Part shown: one piece after another, positions 42,363 through 54,088 of the stretch | How the letters are laid out: each line of letters opens with the position of its first letter | How positions within the stretch are numbered: position 1 is the first letter of the stretch | Assembly: GCA_963989245.1 (NCBI GenBank) | Contig: OZ022346.1 | Span: forward strand, 343,501 to 407,500 | DNA: 64,000 bases | Direction: 5' to 3' | Source: Nansenia antarctica | Taxonomy: Eukaryota > Chordata > Actinopteri > Argentiniformes > Microstomatidae | Notes under the pieces: model-generated | The model's database searches: none | Seen by the model: the letters and a program-made list of their open reading frames with translations, nothing else | What the model was told of the DNA's origin: nothing | Program-made: the position numbers and the translations under genes

Positions 42363-43243
42363 CTTTGGATGCTGTATCACCTGTATCATCTGTATCATCT
42401 GTATCATCTGTATCATCTGTATCATCTGTATCATCTGTATCATCTGTATCATCTGTATCATCTCTATCACCTGTATCATCTGTATCATCTGTATCATCTC
42501 ATCTCTATCATCTGTATCATCTGTATCATCTGTATCACCTGTATCATCTGTATCATCTGTATCATCTGTATCACCTGTATCACCTGTATCACCTGTATCA
42601 TCTGTATCATCTGTATCATCTGTATCATCTGTATCATCTGTATCACCTGTATCATCTGTATCATCTGTATCATCTGTATCACCTGTATCATCTGTATCAT
42701 CTGTATCATCTGTATCATCTGTATCATCTCATCTGTATCATCTGTATCATCTGTATCACCTCTGTATCATCTGTATCATCTGTATCATCTCATCTGTATC
42801 ATCTGTATCACCTGTATCATCTGTATCACCTGTATCACCTGTATCATCTGTATCACCTGTATCATCTGTATCATCTGTATCATCTGTATCATCATCTGTA
42901 TCATCTGTATCATCTGTATCATCTGTATCATCTCATCTGTATCATCTGTATCACCTGTATCATCTGTATCATCTGTATCATCTGTATCATCTGTATCACC
43001 TGTATCATCTGTATCATCTGTATCATCTGTATCATCTGTATCATCTGTATCATCATCTGTATCATCTGTATCATCTGTATCATCTGTATCATCTCATCTG
43101 TATCATCTGTATCATCTGTATCATCTGTATCACCTGTATCATCTGTATCATCTGTATCACCTGTATCACCTGTATCATCTGTATCATCTGTATCATCTCT
43201 ATCACCTGTCTCTTCTGTATCATCTGTATCATCTGTATCACCT
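42363..43243. repeat. 9-bp minisatellite in c9orf72 intron 1
   Basis: About 95 copies of TGTATCATC with TGTATCACC variants and occasional shortened units (TCATC). It occupies the same intron that carries the GGGGCC expansion in human C9orf72, but the motif is unrelated. Confidence 0.96.
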
Positions 43244-43249
43244 TGGCTT

Positions 43250-43790
43250 TAGGTTTGATGCTAAAACACTTCCACAGTGACTATGCTGATTATACATTTA
43301 ACATTATGTATATGTGAAAGTGCTGTGGCCATACTTACTTGATTATTGTAAAAAGGTCTGAATGTTAATAATAATAATTAGTCTGGGCCTAACTGACAAT
43401 TGCACTCTGCACTCTGCACTTTCTGCAGCCAGCAGCATTAGGCTAGTAGTACTGTTGAGTCTCAGTACCAATACAATGCTCATGAGTGCTGCTATTCATC
43501 TTCAACTTCTGGTAATGATCATATCAATCATTGAAAGCAGTAGTAATGTGATTTGATTACTGAGCTGGTCTCACTGTTTTGCAACATAATGTTGGCAGTG
43601 AGTCTGTCTACAGACAGGAACAAATACATACTTTCACAACAGAAGCCCAAACAACCTCCCGAAGAGGAACAGAAGTCCTGATCAAACAGAGCTGCTGAAC
43701 TACAGAACACTGATGAGACGTGCTGTCCTCGGCAACATCCAGCCTGTATCAGAGTCAACATCCTGCCCGGTGTCAGAGGTGTGCTGTTGG
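43250..43790. other. c9orf72 intron 1, no feature recognised
   Basis: Apart from a repeated GCACTCTGCACT run near 43400, nothing was recognised. Confidence 0.5.
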
Positions 43791-43965
43791 GGTTAGCTAT
43801 AGCAGCTAGGTAACATTAGTCCTGTATCAGAGTCGTGTTGTTGGGTCTTGTAGCAGGGTTAGCTATAGCAGCTAGGTAACATTAGTCCTGTATCAGAGTT
43901 GTGTTGTTGGGTCTTGTAGCAGGGTTAGCTATAGCAGCTAGGTAACATTAGTCATTAGCTACATA
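43791..43965. repeat. About 63-bp tandem repeat, three copies
   Basis: GTTAGCTATAGCAGCTAGGT, AACATTAGTCCTGTATCAGA and TTGTTGGGTCTTGTAGCAGG repeat three times just inside c9orf72 intron 1. Confidence 0.9.
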
Positions 43966-44113
43966 GCAAGTCGGCTAGCTTGTGGATGTTGTCAGCGGCC
44001 AGACGTTACCGTTAACGTTCACAGTGTATACACTGACATTGGCAGGACTAAATATGCAATGACTATATTACAACTATATGCATTTGAAATACAAGTAAGT
44101 GAACGTTACTCAC

Positions 44114-44220
44114 TAAACTGTCCTCCTATCTTGGTTGTCGTAGCTCCCATGGCACGTCACACATTGGCATTAGCTGGCTAGCATTCCTGCTTAGCATTCT
44201 ACTCCATCACTTCCTTATGC
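44114..44220 (-). promoter_or_regulatory. c9orf72: Probable c9orf72 non-coding exon 1 and promoter
   Basis: On the minus strand GGACAGTTTA|GTGAGTAAC is a near-perfect donor at 44113, placed upstream of the exon 2 acceptor at 42263. The segment has a CG-containing TGACGTGCC motif and an ATG at 44150 that starts a short uORF (MGATTTKIGGQF), ending just after the junction with exon 2. The transcription start is not determined. Confidence 0.45.
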
Positions 44221-44228
44221 GTCATCTC

Positions 44229-44412
44229 CTACGTCACACGCAGTGGTGCACACCGCCCTCTAGCGGATCATCGCCTACGTCACACGCATTGGTGCACACC
44301 GCCCTCTAGCGGATCATCTACTACGTCACACGCATTGGTGCACACCGCCCTCTAGCGGATCATCTCCTACGTCACACGCAGTGGTGCACACTGCCCTCTA
44401 GCGGATCATCTA
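44229..44412. promoter_or_regulatory. Four-copy 46-bp array with CTCF-like and CRE-like motifs
   Basis: Four units, 46 bp apart, each holding CCGCCCTCTAGCGG (44253, 44299, 44345; CTGCCCTCTAGCGG at 44391) and CTACGTCACACGC. Reversed, CCGCTAGAGGGCGG fits the CTCF core CCNCNAGNGGGCG. TACGTCA or its reverse TGACGTA fits a CRE/ATF half-site. The array lies just upstream of the putative c9orf72 promoter. Binding is inference. Confidence 0.6.
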
Positions 44413-44789
44413 AAAGCAACAGATGAATCCAGTCTGCGTGTTGCGTGTATATGATTGACAAACAGCATAGAGAAAGTGACTTATTTATAATGATTATAAA
44501 GGTTGTTCCACATACTTTCAGGCAAATCTATTTCTTGTAAAGCCGGGTACACACATAAGGATTTTCTAAATCTTAACAGATGTTTTATCTGAGACAGACC
44601 CCACACATGAAGATAAAAAATCTTGGATTGAACAGCCTTGATCGTATTGTGTGTGGTGTGCGCCGATATTCCCATTTCAGCACCCCACAGACATAAAGAT
44701 TATCGTTACGACAGTAGAGTCTCGTTCCCCAAGCCAGAAATCTCGCGTGATCAAACGTGATCTAACGTAGTACCCTGACTGACCTGTAC

Positions 44790-47316
44790 GAGGCAGCCAT
44801 GTGTGTCATGTGTTTCCTCCTTTGTGATGCTTTGCCAGGCCTTTACTGCTGCAGTCTTCAGTTGCTGTTTGTTCGTGGGTCTTTCTGCCTTTGGTTTTGT
44901 CTTCAGCAAGTGAAATGCATGCTTGATCGGGTTGAGATCAGGTGATTGACTCTGGCCATTGCAGAATATTCCACTTCTTTGCCTTAAAAAAGTCCTGGGT
45001 TGCTTACGCAGTATGTTTTGGGTCATTGTCCATCTGTATTGTGATGCACCATCCAATCAACTTTGCTGAATTAGTCTGAATCTGAGCAGACAGAATATCC
45101 CTAAACACTTCAGAATTCATCTGTCTGCTTCTGTCTTCTGTCACATCATCAATAAACACTAGTGACCCAGTGCCATCGGAAGCCATGCATGCCCATGTCA
45201 TCACACTGCCTCCACGTTTTTATACAGATGATGTGGTAAGTAAGTAAGTAAGTAAGTAAAGCTTTATTTATATAGCACCTTTCATACAAGAAATGCAGCT
45301 CAAAGTGCTTTACAACAGGAATAAGAACATAAAGTGAATATCAAAACATATACAAGCATAGAATGAATATAAAAGCAGGGGAAAACAGTCAAAAGAAAAG
45401 GTAAAGATTTACATTTCTTACACACTATGTGCTTTGCGTGAGTTTAGAATTATAAGGTTCTATCTCCGTTTAGGGTAGTTCAGAGATATTGAGCGTCAAC
45501 GTTTTTACATTCCATTATGTTTTGTGAGATGGAACCTTTGTATTTTATGAATTACTAACTCAAAATGTCAACATTTTAAAAATAACACCACATATTAATA
45601 AACACCTAATGGATCAGATTATGTAAAAAAAACAATTTTGACTAAAATGGAGATAGAACCTTGCAATTCCAACGTCACGATTGTTTTAGCGCCCCTTGTG
45701 AGAGGAGGCACGCCAATATAGGACCTCCACCGGACTGCAGTCCTGGCGTGGACGCTACCCTACTCGCAATGACCTACACTTCTCACTCGGTTCGCATGGA
45801 ATTTCAACCTCCAGGACACCGTCCCTTCCTGGGATCTGGTTACCCCTTAATATCCAGGACTAGAGTGTCCCTTCCTGAGGTCTGGTTACCCCTTAATATC
45901 CAGGACTTAGCTACTGTCCCTTCCTTAGACCTCGGCGGGTCTATTACACGTTAATACAAGATGTGAAAGAAAATACAAATGAGCAGTGGGCAGGTGCAGA
46001 TAAGCTAGTTTAAGGCTATATTGAAGAAGTGCGTTTTTAGCTTTCTTTTAAAAATGTTTAGTGAGCTGGCTTCCCTGATCTCTAAAGGTAATGTGTTCCA
46101 AAGCTTTGGGGCATAGTTGGCAAAGGCTGCGCTCCCGATCTTCTTCTGACTGTTGCTGGGAACCTCTAATAAACCTGCGATAGATGATCTTAGTGTTCTT
46201 GAGGGTGCATAATTGGCAAGGGAATTAGCAATGTACTTTGGGCCTCGCCCATTAAGGGCTTTGTATATAAGGAGGAGGACCTTAAAATGTTACTGGCAGC
46301 CAGTGCAGAGTAGCTAGGACCGGAGTTATGTGTTCTCTCCTCTTGGTTCTAGTTAGAAGTCGAGCTGCAGAGTTTTGAATGAGCTGATGTCTTGCAGTCG
46401 TTTTTTTAGGAAGGCCAGTAAAAAGTGCGTTACAGTAATCGAGCCGGCTTGAGACAAAGGCATGAATCAGTTTTTCAGCATCTTTTTGGTTTATAAGTGG
46501 TCTTACTTTAGCAATGTTTCTAAGGTGAAAGAATTATGTTTTCGTCACCTTGTTAATATGGGAGGATCATGAGCCGTTCCAAGCCTTCTCCATACTTTTT
46601 TCTTCCCTTCCTTCTGGTAGCTACAGGTTGATCTTAGTTTCATCTGTCCAAAGAATGCTGTTCCAGAACAGGGCTGGCTTTTTTGGAAGTCTAATCTGGC
46701 CTTTCTATTCTTGAGGCTTATGAATGGCTTGCACCTTGTGGTGAACCCTCTGTATTTGCTTGTGTGAAGTCTTTCTTCTATGGTACACATGGATAATGAT
46801 ATGCCTACCTCCTGGAGACTGTTCTTCACTTGGCTGGATGTTGTGATGGGGTTTTTCTTTACCATGTAAAGGATCCTGTGATCATCCACTACTCTTGTCT
46901 TCCATGGACGTCCAGACCTTTTTGTGGTGCAGAGCTCACCAGTGCGTTATTTTTTTCTCAGAATGTACCAAACAGTTATTTTGGCCACTCCTATGTTCCC
47001 ACTATCTCTCTGATGGATGTTTTGGTTGTTTTCGCAGCCTAAGGATGGCCTGTTTCACTTGCATTGAGAGCTCTGTTGACTGCATGTTGTGAGTATACAG
47101 CAACAGCTTCCAAATGCAAATGCCACACTTGGAATCAACTCAGACCTTTTACCTGCTTAATTGCTAAAGAAATAATGAAGGAATAGACCACACTGGCCCA
47201 TGAAACAGCTTTTGAGTCAATTGTCCAATTACTTTTGGTCCCTGGAAAAAGAGGGAGCTACATATTAAAGAGCTGTAATTCCTAAACCCTTCCTTCAATT
47301 TGGATGTGAATACCCT
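44790..47316 (-). mobile_element. Tc1-like transposon split by another insertion
   Basis: Transposase pieces on the minus strand are an N-terminal helix-turn-helix region at 46889-46545 (VKKNPITTSSQVKNSLQEVG), a catalytic block at 45204-45004 (MTWACMASDGTGSLVFIDDV, with the DNDPKHTA aspartate motif) and a C-terminal block at 45056-44751 (SQSPDLNPIKHAFHLLK, AWQSITKEET). It is frameshifted and interrupted at 45236-46560. The right end runs into a 9-bp array. Confidence 0.85.
45236..46560. mobile_element. Fish interspersed repeat nested in Tc1 copy
   Basis: Starts with (GTAA)n then GCTTTATTTATATAGCACCT, and contains AGTGCTTTACAACAGG and GCGTTACAGTAATCGAGCC, typical of a common fish retroelement 3' region in reverse orientation. 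It separates the GATGATGTGG and GGATCATGAGCCG parts of the Tc1 element that are adjacent in the 56218-57621 copy. It also contains a three-copy GGACACC/CCTTCCT stretch at 45815-45935. Confidence 0.7.
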
Positions 47317-47688
47317 TACCCTAAACTGACCATGTTGACCATGCTGACCATGCTGACCACACTGACCATGCTGACCACACTGACCATGCTGACCATGCTG
47401 ACCACACTGACCATGCTGACCACACTGACCATGCTGACCACACTGACCACACTGACCACACTGACCATACTGACCACACTGACCATGCTGACCATGCTGA
47501 CCATACTGACCATGCTGACCACACTGACCATGCTGACCACACTGACCATGCTGACCACACTGACCATGCTGACCACACTGACCATGCTGACCACACTGAC
47601 CATGCTGACCATGCTGACCACACTGACCATGCTGACCACACTGACCATGCTGACCATGCTGACCACACTGACCATGCTGACCACACGG
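47317..47688. repeat. 9-bp minisatellite (CTGACCATG/CTGACCACA)
   Basis: About 41 units alternate between CTGACCATG and CTGACCACA. The array starts inside the terminal part of the Tc1 element, where the other copies read CCTTACCCTAA followed by CGCTCAGAG. All six frames are open, so ORFs here are spurious. Confidence 0.95.
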
Positions 47689-48055
47689 CTCTGAGGCCAT
47701 GTTAAACAGTCTGCTCCAGAGGCTCACCTGCCACTCTCAAGGGGAAACTTACGGGTCCTGGTTACAATAATAATAATCACCCAAAGCCATAAGCCAATCC
47801 AAGCTCGGTATGATTTCAAATGAGACGCTTTAAAGAAGTATCGCTGTGGTGGTTAGAAACAGAACACTTCAGAGAATCCCTTCTAAGCTAGACTATCAAG
47901 CTCCTTACTGTCAGAACAAACAACCTAACAAATAGTGGATTTTGGATTTAGTAGACTGAGACAGACATGACCAGAAACACACAGCAGCATCTCTCAGCCA
48001 GGTGGGAATGTAGTGTTGGAGTGTCCAGAAGACCAGCAGCGATAATACTGATGAT
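47689..48055. other. Intergenic DNA, no feature recognised
   Basis: Contains an AATAATAATAATC run at about 47767. No gene or transposon was recognised. Confidence 0.5.
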
Positions 48056-48290
48056 CAGTGGTGGACTCAGGCTGTTTGAAGGGCCGGGGCGAAAAGAAAA
48101 AAAGGGCACCTACTGCACAACATGGGACCCCATCAGTGCACATGGTCAAGTTTAGACCATTGGAGGGGCACCAATAGGGCACGTCCTCTCATTTTCGCCA
48201 CTCAAAAGGGCACTTAAGAGAGACGTCTTTCAACCGTGGGGGCACCAGGAGGGGCGGTCGCCCCCCCTGCCCCCCCTGAGTTCGCCAGTG
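48056..48290. mobile_element. 235-bp hAT-type MITE
   Basis: Ends CAGTGGTGGACTCAGG and CTGAGTTCGCCAGTG are inverted, and the 8-bp direct repeat CTGATGAT lies at both flanks (48048-48055, 48291-48298). It has a GGGCACC-rich body and no coding sequence. Confidence 0.88.
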
Positions 48291-48649
48291 CTGATGATTA
48301 GGGCCAGGAGTTTCTCATGATCACCGGACCTGACCTGACCAGGGAAAGCTCCAGGCCCTCTAGTTAAAGCCTGTAGCAAGGGCCCTGACATGTTGCAGAA
48401 AGCATACCCATCTGGTTATTGATATGGACATTTATGTGCCAGATTGGTCTCACCACATGTCGGCGAGCAGCACACAGTGGAGTGCATGAACTTGATTAAT
48501 TTATTGCAGGGGTATAATTGGGGAGCTATAATAGTGCTGTGTATCCAGGATAGGGTTCCCATGGTTCCCATGTTACCACCTCTACAAGAAGTACCATGGG
48601 ATCTTTAGTGACCACAAAGAGTCAGACCGTGGTTCCATATCTCATCCTC

Positions 48650-48760
48650 TCATTCTGTCTCTATAGCTGATGCAGTTCTCCAGATGTCATACTCCAGACA
48701 GTTTTCTCTCCATGTCTTGACCAGGCCTGACCCTGCTTAGCTTCAGATGATGGACACAGC
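48650..48760 (-). mobile_element. 5S rRNA-derived SINE head or 5S pseudogene
   Basis: On the minus strand GAAGCTAAGCAGGGTCAGGC with CTGG continues into sequence alignable with 5S rRNA through to TGCATCAGC. This is the 5S internal promoter region. The 5' third of 5S is not recognisable, so it is not a functional 5S gene. Confidence 0.65.
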
Positions 48761-48790
48761 AGAGAAGCTACTCGACATTGCTGACTTTTG

Positions 48791-49060
48791 CCGTGGACTT
48801 CAGGTAATATGGGGTGAATGTTAAAAATGTTCTTTTTGCTATTAATTTGCTGATAACTGCTGGCCTTATCTCCTTTGTATATTTTTTAATCCGGTTGGGT
48901 AATTGTGGTTTCACCTTCTGGGTCGTAGTCGTTCATTCTCTCTAATTAGCCCTCATGACCCCCGAGGCACGACACTGAACTCTCCACTCTGCAGGCCTTG
49001 ACTTCTGCCTCATTGCTTTGACTGTTGTCTGACACGCAATCATAATTAGAACAGAGGAAC
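48791..49060. other. Intergenic DNA, no feature recognised
   Basis: No coding or repeat structure was seen here. Confidence 0.45.
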
Positions 49061-49145
49061 GCTGGAGCTGTGTTGTGGGGTACTGGAGCTGTGTTGTGGG
49101 GTACTGGAGCTGTGTTGTGGGGTACTGGAGCTGTGTTGTGGGGTA
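49061..49145. repeat. 19-bp minisatellite, about four copies
   Basis: GGTACTGGAGCTGTGTTGTG repeated four times. Confidence 0.9.
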
Positions 49146-49242
49146 GAGAGAGAGGCACTCTGCTATGTCATCCTATTCCGAGTCCTTCCTCCCATTCAGT
49201 GGTGGTGGTGGTGGGCTCTGGTGGTGGTGGGCTCTGGTGGTG

Positions 49243-49615
49243 CATTGAGATTGAGATAACGTTTATTGCCACTATGCATTACACATATAGGAATTTGCTT
49301 CGTCACCACAGCAAGTGCGTTTATACTTTTTTCACATATCAAAAAACAGGACAACACAACAACAACACAGGACAGACAACAGTGCATTGGATAGTGCGGT
49401 ATAAAGTAAAGTGCAGTGCAGAGTATTTTTTACAGTGAGTCCAGTTCAGTCCTGGGCAGACTTGGGGGCGGGGGGGGGGGGGAAGCCAGAGTCATTTAAC
49501 AGCCTGGCGGCTGAGGGGTAGAAGCTGAGCCTGTGGCGGGCCTTAAGTGCCTTAGGCAGCCGCAACCTTCTTCCAGAGGGAAGCAGGGTGAGGAGGCCGT
49601 GGCCGGGGTGGAAGG
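49243..49615 (-). mobile_element. LINE 3' end with C-terminal RT residues
   Basis: The minus frame contains LLTLLPSGRRLRLPKALKAR and HRLSFYPSAARLLNDSGF, the usual C terminus of fish L2-like LINE ORF2. It is followed by a 3' UTR ending GGCAATAAACGTTATCTCAA at 49243. Confidence 0.8.
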
Positions 49616-50430
49616 GGTTAAATGTTTGTTGGCTGTAGGCCCCTTCCACTGCACACATACCCCAGGCCAGCTGCTTTATGCTGATTCTCTCCTGCTGTTT
49701 AATGTTTCCGTTTTGTTCAGTTTTCAACAGCCTCTAATCTTGTGTTGTCCTCTTTCTGCTTCTCCATCAGAGGGTTGGGGTTGGAGCGCCTCAGAACTAG
49801 ACTCCAGTTCCTAAGTTCTTCCAGGCTGAGTCTATGCCACGTATGCCCAGTTGCTGGAGTAGCTGGTTTCCCCCATAAGATTCCAAATCCAGACAGATTT
49901 GATCCTGGATAGCAAAAAAGATTTGTGATCATTCTGATCCAGATGAAACGTTTTGGACAGCTGGTTCCTGTTCCTTCCCACTGCCACCCTCTGTCCCACC
50001 AGGACGCTGCTCTTCACTATGAGCTCTTCACCACACTGAACTACGTTAGTTTACTGTTCAGCACCTGGTCAACCAGAGGACATTGGTCCCCCCTGGAGTC
50101 TGGTTCCTCACAAGGTTTCTCCCTTCCAGAGAGTCCTGGCCACTGTGGCATATATTTTTCCAAACTTTCTTTTGCTACGTTTGTTTTTTAGGGGGTCCAT
50201 GGTTTGGTGTTAGATCATATTGTTTGTATTTATTGTTTATGTGTGTTTAGTATTGTTTTGTTGGGAAGCTAAAATTGTTTTAGTTGCGACACTAAAAAAG
50301 TGCCATACAAATACATTTGATTGATTTCCTCTATAACACTCTTATATTATTATATATATATATATATATATTTCCTCTATAACACTCTTAGGGTAATAAA
50401 AGGTTCTTCGGTTTTCCATATAGAGTTCCC

Positions 50431-51366
50431 ATGGTTACTAACCTGCTGCTGAACAAGTCAAAGACCCAGGAATTCATCGTAGACTTCAGGAGGAAAAAGT
50501 CTGAGATCCAGCCCCTGCTCATCGACGGAGAGAGCGTGGAGAGAGTCTCAGCCCTCCGATTCCTGGGACATCACATGCGGGATGACCTGACCTGGAAGGA
50601 CAACACAAAAGGCACCATCAAGAGGGCACAACAGCGGCTATACACCCTGAGATGCCTCAGGAAGGAACACAACAAGCAGGAGATACTGGTGGCCTTCTAC
50701 CGCGGCGCAGTGGAGAGCATCCTCACCTACGGCATCTGCAACTGGTTCTACAGCTGCACAACAGCGGAGAGAAATGCGCTACAGAGAGTAGTGAGAACAG
50801 CACAGAAGATCACCGGCGCCCCCCTCCCCTCTCTGGAAGAGCTGTACAACACACGCTGTCTCAGGAAGGCCTCAAAGATCTCCAGGGACCCGACCCACCC
50901 TGGGCACGAACACTTTACCAGGCTGCCCTCGAAAAGGCGGTTCAGGACCCTGGCCGCTAAGACAAACAGACTGAAGAACTGCTTCTACCACAGGGCCGTC
51001 CAGGCCCTGAACACAGCAAAGACCTAAGTTCTGGGCCCTGGACAGTCTGGACGGATGCACAAACATGTACATTTCAAGCCTGCAAACTGTGACACTTTAA
51101 ATAACGTGAAAAAATACTATTGTGCAATATGACAACCCTAGTTGACTATCTGTGCAGTATAGTACAGTGGATTGTGTACATAGCCTTTATTTATGTAAAC
51201 CAGCTCCTTACCTTCTTTGTGATTTTTTCTTTTTCTAAAAGTGTTTTTTTTCCCCTTTCCTAACACCAGGGGAGCCACCCCTCCTAAATTTCGTTGTTTG
51301 GTACCTGTACTGTAGCAATGACAATAAAGTCCATTCATTCATTCATTCATTCATTCATTCATTCAT
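50431..51366 (+). mobile_element. 5'-truncated L2/CR1-like LINE, longer intact frame
   Basis: A single 198-codon frame (50431-51027) covers the RT thumb and C-terminal part: NLLLNKSKTQEFIVDFRRKK, RFLGHHMRDDLTWKDNTKGT, GICNWFYSCTTAERNALQRV and ending QALNTAKT. The 3' UTR and (CATT)n tail match 24643-25774. It is unbroken here, whereas that copy is frameshifted. Confidence 0.92.
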
Positions 51367-51890
51367 ATATAGCTAGATTCTATGTGGGCACTTTCTGTTA
51401 GTTACTTTAAAGAATTCACCACATTTGGTAACAAACAGTCCCTCAGTTAGGTGGTTATATGTTATTATTGAGTAATGTTACCTCTTGTATCATATCATTT
51501 CTTTGTAAATAACCTGCTAGTTTAGGCTATATATACTGTGCTATAGTTTCAACTGGCCTGTGAAACTAGGTAGGTCCAATTGAACTTTGCATCAAAACAC
51601 AGTATCCTTGATGTCTCCTGTCTCACCACATGAACACAGTTGAGATGTATGAACAGGAGTCTTCTGTGAAAAGGCAAAGAAGAAAACAACTTCAATATGC
51701 CTATTTAAAGCTCACTTTCAGGATAGATCTGAGGAGAGTTAATGTGAATAAATCAGAACCAGCTTTGCTTTTCTTCCACCGTGATTAAGTGTCTGAAGAA
51801 GAGGAGGGGGCAGAGAGCCATGCTCACTAATTAATCATTCACGTGTTAAAACTCTGAGACTAACTGCATTTTTTTTTTAAATAATTATAA
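51367..51890. other. Intergenic DNA, no feature recognised
   Basis: AT-rich, with no recognisable gene or repeat. Confidence 0.45.
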
Positions 51891-51904
51891 TTATGCATCT
51901 TCAT

Positions 51905-52320
51905 CTACAGTGCCCTGCGTAAGTAATCGGACAGTGAAGCAATTATTTAACTTTAAACTCTTTAATTACAATGAGGTTAAAGAAGAGATGATCATATTAA
52001 TCTCAATAATTAATTAACAATATTTATTTGTACGTATCGGTTTCACCATTTAAAAAAGTGTCATACACAGTCCCCTATTCATGTCCAAATTAATGACTCA
52101 TGCAATATCTTCTCTGGTGATGCTCTGCCAGGCCTTTACTGCAGACATCTTCAGTAGTTGTTTGTTTTGAGGCATTTTTGCCTAAAATCATCAGGAAATG
52201 AAATGTTCAATAGGATTTAAATCTGAAGGTTGACTTGACCAGTCAAGACCTTTCCACTTTTTGGAGCTGAAACATTCTGTAGTTGCTCTGGCAGTATGTT
52301 TCATAGGCTGACAAGGACAA
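51905..52320 (-). mobile_element. Tc1-like fragment
   Basis: ACAGTGCCCTGCGTAAGTAA at the left resembles a Tc1 terminal repeat. GGTGATGCTCTGCCAGGCCT and TAGTTGTTTGTTTTGAGG match the C-terminal transposase region also seen at 14280-14580. Confidence 0.65.
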
Positions 52321-52388
52321 AGACACAGGCTTAACTGGGGTGGCAAAACTTCAAGTTAGTGTGATTGCAATAGGGCACAGCTGTACAG

Positions 52389-52800
52389 ATGCAAAAATCT
52401 TTGCCCATAATGTACACCCATGACTGCGTGGCCACACACGGCTCCAACTTAGTGATTAAGTTTGCTGAAGACACAACAGAGATCAGCCTGGTCACCGACG
52501 ACGATGAGACGGCCCACAGGACAGAGGTGGACCGCCTGGCTCAGTACAGCAGGAGAACAACCTCTCTCTCAACACTGACAAGACCAAGGAGCTGTGATGG
52601 ACTTCAGGAAGAAAGGACGGTAACAGGACCTCATCACCATCAACGGGTCCGCCATGGAGAGGGTCAGCAGCTGACCTCACCTGGGACGAGCTCACCTGGG
52701 ACGAGCATACCAAACAGGTGGCATGGGGTCCAAGATCCTACAGGCACAACTGAGAGTATCCTGACTACATCTTAGCTACATCACTGTCTCTGCACAAAGA
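52389..52800 (+). mobile_element. LINE RT catalytic-region fragment
   Basis: THGSNLVIKFAEDTTEISLV is the RT palm motif region (the catalytic FADD box altered to FAED), followed by DDETAHRTEVDRLAQ. It then degenerates by frameshift. Confidence 0.7.
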
Positions 52801-53300
52801 CACCTGGCTGCACCTGCCTCAGGGCCGTGGGAGACGGCTGCTCTCTGGCAGGCCGACTGTGCAGAAGAAGAGGTCAGAGGTCAGCTCGGTCTGCCTGAGC
52901 AGCGGGTCAAAGACAAGTAGACGTTATGAGCTGGTTGACTGAAGTCACGTCACACAAGTTCACACTGTTTCAAGTCATCTCATTAAGACTGTTCACTTTG
53001 TCTCTTCAAAGACATGGCATTCAGTTTCTTAAATAGGCCTACTCACTGTAGCATTCATTTGGGTCAGATGTTACGTTGCAAAGAATTTACAGGCAAGCTG
53101 TTTACATTCTCAGTTTAGCAGACGTTACTTTAGCAGACAGAGATGTTCTTTATGTGCTTGTTTGCTAATTAAGTCTGCAATTCATTATGGACGTTGTGGG
53201 CAAAGCCAAGCACTCCCTAAGATTTTTTTACTCAAGCAAATTAAGAGATTGTAATCTCATTCAGAAATCATCAAAACTAAACTGAGATGATAATAAAGTT
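52801..53300. other. Intergenic DNA, no feature recognised
   Basis: No coding or transposon signature was recognised. Confidence 0.45.
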
Positions 53301-53309
53301 AAAAATAAA

Positions 53310-53866
53310 ACTCCTCTATTCCTCTATTCCTCTATTCCTCTATTCCTCCATTCCTCTATTCCTCTATTCCTCTATTCCTCTATTCCTCTATTCCTCTATT
53401 CCTCTATTCCTCTATTCCTCTATTCCTCTATTCCTCTATTCCTCTATTCCTCTATTCCTCTATGCATCTATTCCTCTACTCCTCTATTCCTCTACTCCTC
53501 TATTCCTCTATTCCTCTATTCCTCTATTCCTCTATTCCTCTATTCCTCTATTCCTCTACTCCTCTATTCCTCTATTCCTCTACTCCTCTATTCCTCTATT
53601 CCTCTATTCCTCTATCCCTCTATTCCTCTATTCCTCTATTTCTCTATTCCTCTACTCCTCTACTCCTCTATTCCTCTATTCCTCTATTCCTCTATTCCTC
53701 TATTCCTCTATTCCTCTACTCCTCTATTCCTCTATTCCTCTATTCCTCTACTCCTCTATTCCTCTATTCCTCTATTCCTCTATTCCTCTATTCCTCTATT
53801 CCTCTCTTCCTCTCTTCCTCTCTTCCTCTATTCCTCTCTTCCTCTATTCCTCTCTTCCTTCCTCTA
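53310..53866. repeat. 8-bp CTATTCCT array
   Basis: About 68 units of CTATTCCT with CTACTCCT and CTCTTCCT variants. It is pyrimidine-only on the plus strand apart from the A. Open frames over it are spurious. Confidence 0.96.
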
Positions 53867-54088
53867 GCCAGTTTGTCATGCATGTCTTTATTCCAACACC
53901 ACACATGTTTTTGTTTTATCTCCCCCCAAAATAGTAAATACTAGTATTTTAAACTTGTGATTAATGATGATTACATGATTACATAGCCTATTATTGTGAT
54001 TAACTTGATTAAAAATGTGAATTGATTGACAGCACTAATATATACTGTACAGTGCTGCTTGAAAGTATGTGAACCCCTTGTGCAATTT

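Noticed and set aside
42363..43243. GGGGCC-type expansion in c9orf72 intron 1
   Set aside because: No GGGGCC or CCCCGG run was found in 42264-44112. The array there is TGTATCATC.
48650..48760. Functional 5S rRNA gene
   Set aside because: The 5' part and a poly-T terminator are missing, and the match is only partial.
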